From Candidatus Poribacteria bacterium (GTDB taxonomy: Bacteria; Poribacteria; WGA-4E; WGA-3G), in assembly GCA_028820635.1 (NCBI GenBank), contig JAPPIG010000068.1:1-64000 (forward strand): DNA of 64,000 bases. The letters are read 5' to 3'. Shown here in pieces: positions 61,096 to 64,000 of the stretch. The translations under genes were made by a program, and so were the position numbers. Position 1 is the stretch's first letter; each line of letters begins with the position of its first letter. A model generated the notes under the pieces. It ran no database searches, had not been told where the DNA came from, and saw only the letters and a program-made list of their open reading frames with translations.

Positions 61096-61329
61096 TTAAG
61101 AAAAATCAATCTTTTCAACGCTACTTTCAATTTGACAAGGGAGTTGACTCAGAATCAGTTTCTCCATGTCAACTTTGTGGCTTGCATTATCTATGTCAAT
61201 CCCAACAAGTCTACCCTCGGCATCATAATCAAGCAGGATGCCTTCGGAGATTTCTTGACTTTCTGCACTTGGCTGTTCGGACAAGTTGATATACAACGAG
61301 TCGGTCTCTGGATAGTAGTTAAGTCTCAT
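61096..61329 (-). CDS. DUF2283-family protein
   Basis: This 77-aa protein fits DUF2283: 'YYPETDSLYINLSEQPSAES' at the N-terminus and 'ILLDYDAEGRLVGIDIDNAS' in the middle. Members often lie beside a DUF4258-like gene and have been suggested to form TA-like pairs. Here it overlaps the upstream gene by 4 bp (ATGA), so the two are translationally coupled. Confidence 0.85.
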   Translation of the reverse strand: MRLNYYPETDSLYINLSEQPSAESQEISEGILLDYDAEGRLVGIDIDNASHKVDMEKLILSQLPCQIESSVEKIDFS

Positions 61330-61568
61330 GGCTTGAATCCTCGATCTGGAAAAGCGTTATGAATCGTGATTTTATCTTCAAGTGTAATAACCCTTAGATA
61401 ACGGCCTCCGATCTCAGGGATTGCTGCCCAAAATCGGAACCTGTTGTGTTCTTGTGGTTCAACATGAACAGCATTTTCAATAACATAGACGCACCACTCT
61501 TTTTTTAAATAAGGGCGTTTCTGCAAGACTTGCTGCTCAAAATAGTCTGTGAATTTATACTCTGTCAT
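61326..61568 (-). CDS. DUF4258-like small protein, partner of DUF2283
   Basis: About 80 aa. The frame is compact with 'RPYLKKEWCVYVIENAVHVE' and 'RYLRVITLEDKITIHNAFPD'. This resembles DUF4258-type small alpha/beta (RelE-like) proteins. The start is MTEYKF (61568), or 7 codons earlier at 61589. Its stop overlaps the start of the DUF2283 gene. Function is unknown; a toxin-like role is possible. Confidence 0.7.
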   Translation of the reverse strand: MTEYKFTDYFEQQVLQKRPYLKKEWCVYVIENAVHVEPQEHNRFRFWAAIPEIGGRYLRVITLEDKITIHNAFPDRGFKP

Positions 61569-61597
61569 TCCCTTATTAAATTGACGCATCCATACTT

Positions 61598-62854
<1,257 letters not shown>

Positions 62855-62909
62855 TTATCTCCTTTGTCGTTATTTGTCGTGAGATATGTCATGTCTTATT
62901 ATTTGATTA

Positions 62910-63323
62910 TTACCATGCATCTTCAATCCAGTCGTCCCCGTGGTCTGGATTATAGATTAACCCTTTTCTAATGTCTAAACAGAGGTCAAGTTGTTCCAAA
63001 ACCATGTGTCCAACAAGAACAGGTGCATCGGCTGGCAAGTCGGTTATGGGGAGCGATCCTTCCCGCGCTAATATCGTAAACCGGACTTCTGAATAAATGG
63101 TGCGGTCTACGATGCCAGCCGCGGTTCTTGCCTTCGCTGTGCTAAAGGGTGTCAAACCGAGTTGTTCAATAATCGGTTTCGGTAAGCAGAGCCGTGTTGC
63201 CCCCGTATCAACAAGCGCATCTTCAACAGTAACACAGCGGACCTCTTCAGGGGTTATAACACCTCTGTTTGCTAAAACCAAGTCTGCCAGATTTGCAAGT
63301 TCAATTTCTGTTGTATGTCTCAT
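62910..63323 (-). CDS. Retropepsin-like aspartic protease (clan AA)
   Basis: This 137-aa protein has a single D-T-G in 'DALVDTGATRLCLP' near residue 36 and a later hydrophobic 'PVLVGHMVLEQLDLCLDIRK'. It fits the retroviral-type, dimeric aspartyl protease fold common in bacteria. The active enzyme would be a homodimer. No signal peptide. TAGGAGAA precedes the ATG. Substrate is unknown. Confidence 0.82.
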   Translation of the reverse strand: MRHTTEIELANLADLVLANRGVITPEEVRCVTVEDALVDTGATRLCLPKPIIEQLGLTPFSTAKARTAAGIVDRTIYSEVRFTILAREGSLPITDLPADAPVLVGHMVLEQLDLCLDIRKGLIYNPDHGDDWIEDAW

Positions 63324-63450
63324 TTTCTTCTCCTACATAACCATCTGAATCAGGAAATATTTCGGAATTATCAAGGAGTAGTGTTAGTATTTTAAAGGAT
63401 ACCACAAAATGATTCCGAATCTCAAGATTTTGATAAGGAACCTCGTGAAC

Positions 63451-64000
63451 TTAATATTCGCGTTTGTGCCAATCGTCCTCCCAGAGATTGAACGACCCTT
63501 CACGATACGGATGCGCTGCGATGAGTTCCTCATTCAATTCCATACCGAGGCCTGGTCCATCGGGAAGACTAAAGTATCCATCTATCACCTCTGGACACCC
63601 CGTAGCAGCTTCTTTAACCCACGCTTCAGAGAAATCGTTGAAATGCTCTTGTATCTTGAAGTTAGTAGTGCATGCTGCGAAGTGTAAAGCGGTTGCAGTG
63701 GAAACTGGACCTCCAACGTTATGTGGTGCCACCGTCATATAACACATATCTCCCATTGCAGCGATTTTTTTGGTTTCCAAAAATCCGCCTGTTTGCGTTA
63801 TATCGGGCTGAAGAATATCTGCCGCTTGCAAGTTAATCAACTCACGATACTCATATTTATTGTGTAGCCGCTCCCCTGTGGCAACAGGCAGATTGATTTT
63901 TCCTGCTGCTTTTGCCAGTGCTGCAATGTTATCAGGTGGTACAGGTTCTTCAACCCAACTCGGTTCGAATTTCTCCAATTCCGCGGCAATTTCTATGGCA
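63451..64000 (-). CDS. Enolase-superfamily galactonate dehydratase-like protein, C-terminal part (runs off the right edge)
   Basis: Only the C-terminal ~180 residues are inside; the frame is open to the edge ('AIEIAAELEKFEPSWVEEPV'). Superfamily hallmarks are 'EEPVPPDN', 'VATGERLHNKYEYREL', 'ADILQPDITQTGGF' and 'APHNVGGPVSTATALHFAAC'. The His in APHNVGG is typical of the D-galactonate dehydratase group. It should dehydrate a sugar acid. Substrate cannot be confirmed from this part. Confidence 0.88.
   Translation of the reverse strand, partial: AIEIAAELEKFEPSWVEEPVPPDNIAALAKAAGKINLPVATGERLHNKYEYRELINLQAADILQPDITQTGGFLETKKIAAMGDMCYMTVAPHNVGGPVSTATALHFAACTTNFKIQEHFNDFSEAWVKEAATGCPEVIDGYFSLPDGPGLGMELNEELIAAHPYREGSFNLWEDDWHKREY

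Overview
The window looks like a piece of a moderately low-GC, Gram-negative-type bacterial chromosome. It carries many secreted repeat proteins, a phytanoyl-CoA dioxygenase-like enzyme, a Gfo/Idh/MocA oxidoreductase, enolase-superfamily enzymes, a SUMF1 protein and FlgD-Ig C-terminal tails. That mix is typical of Candidatus Poribacteria and related uncultured lineages. This is an inference from gene content; no phylogenetic marker is complete here. The extreme left edge is the first ~30 bases of a 16S rRNA gene on the minus strand, with its promoter and a boxA-like leader, so a full 16S sequence just outside the window would settle the taxonomy.

Layout. 1-300: 16S 5' end and rRNA promoter. 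311-7281 (minus): a membrane protein, two paralogous polysaccharide deacetylases, a secreted beta-sandwich protein with a PhyH-type dioxygenase, an AlbA_2 (Schlafen-like) protein and the fossil of a large restriction-modification gene. 7296-12627 (minus): a molybdenum hydroxylase locus (FAD, 2Fe-2S and Mo subunits plus a MoaD-like protein), interrupted by debris. 12784-17388 (plus): a CpxP/Spy-like protein, tRNA-Ala on the opposite strand, a SirB1/TPR protein, a HEAT-fused m4C methyltransferase with a CfrBI-like endonuclease, and tsaB. 17398-29399 (plus): a TIR element, flippase, TlpA-type thioredoxins, ABC ATPase, oxidoreductase, barrel and lipoprotein genes and an enolase-superfamily enzyme. 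29457-33023 (minus): two TolB-like propellers, a small protein and a SUMF1 protein. 33182-43415 (plus): AstE-like and PepP hydrolases, an MntA/HepT pair with a broken HepT, an ECF sigma/anti-sigma pair, two peptide-ABC ATPases and a triplicated nucleotidyltransferase-HEPN fusion. 43431-58354: SDR, formamidase-like enzyme, a 1.8-kb repeat-rich region, a 1452-aa lamin-tail surface protein, threonine synthase and three further secreted proteins. 58834-64000: esterase, orphan antitoxin, small paired genes, lysA, a retropepsin-like protein and a truncated dehydratase.

Main themes. (1) Five unrelated secreted proteins end in the same short C-terminal tail, W-G-[KE]-[LI]-K, a few residues from the stop. 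Two others, plus one fossil, end in FlgD-Ig tails. This suggests two sorting systems, one of which I do not recognise. (2) Toxin-antitoxin and defence chemistry is dense: a fused NTase-HEPN gene in three tandem copies with the catalytic His retained only in the middle copy, a HepT frameshifted at its modified Tyr, a HEAT-m4C R-M system, an AlbA_2 protein, a deleted R-M gene and an orphan antitoxin. (3) Small palindromic and TIR-bearing elements pepper the intergenic space. One copy is bounded by 20-bp direct repeats at the 3' end of tsaB, and others abut start codons or appear to have entered coding sequence.
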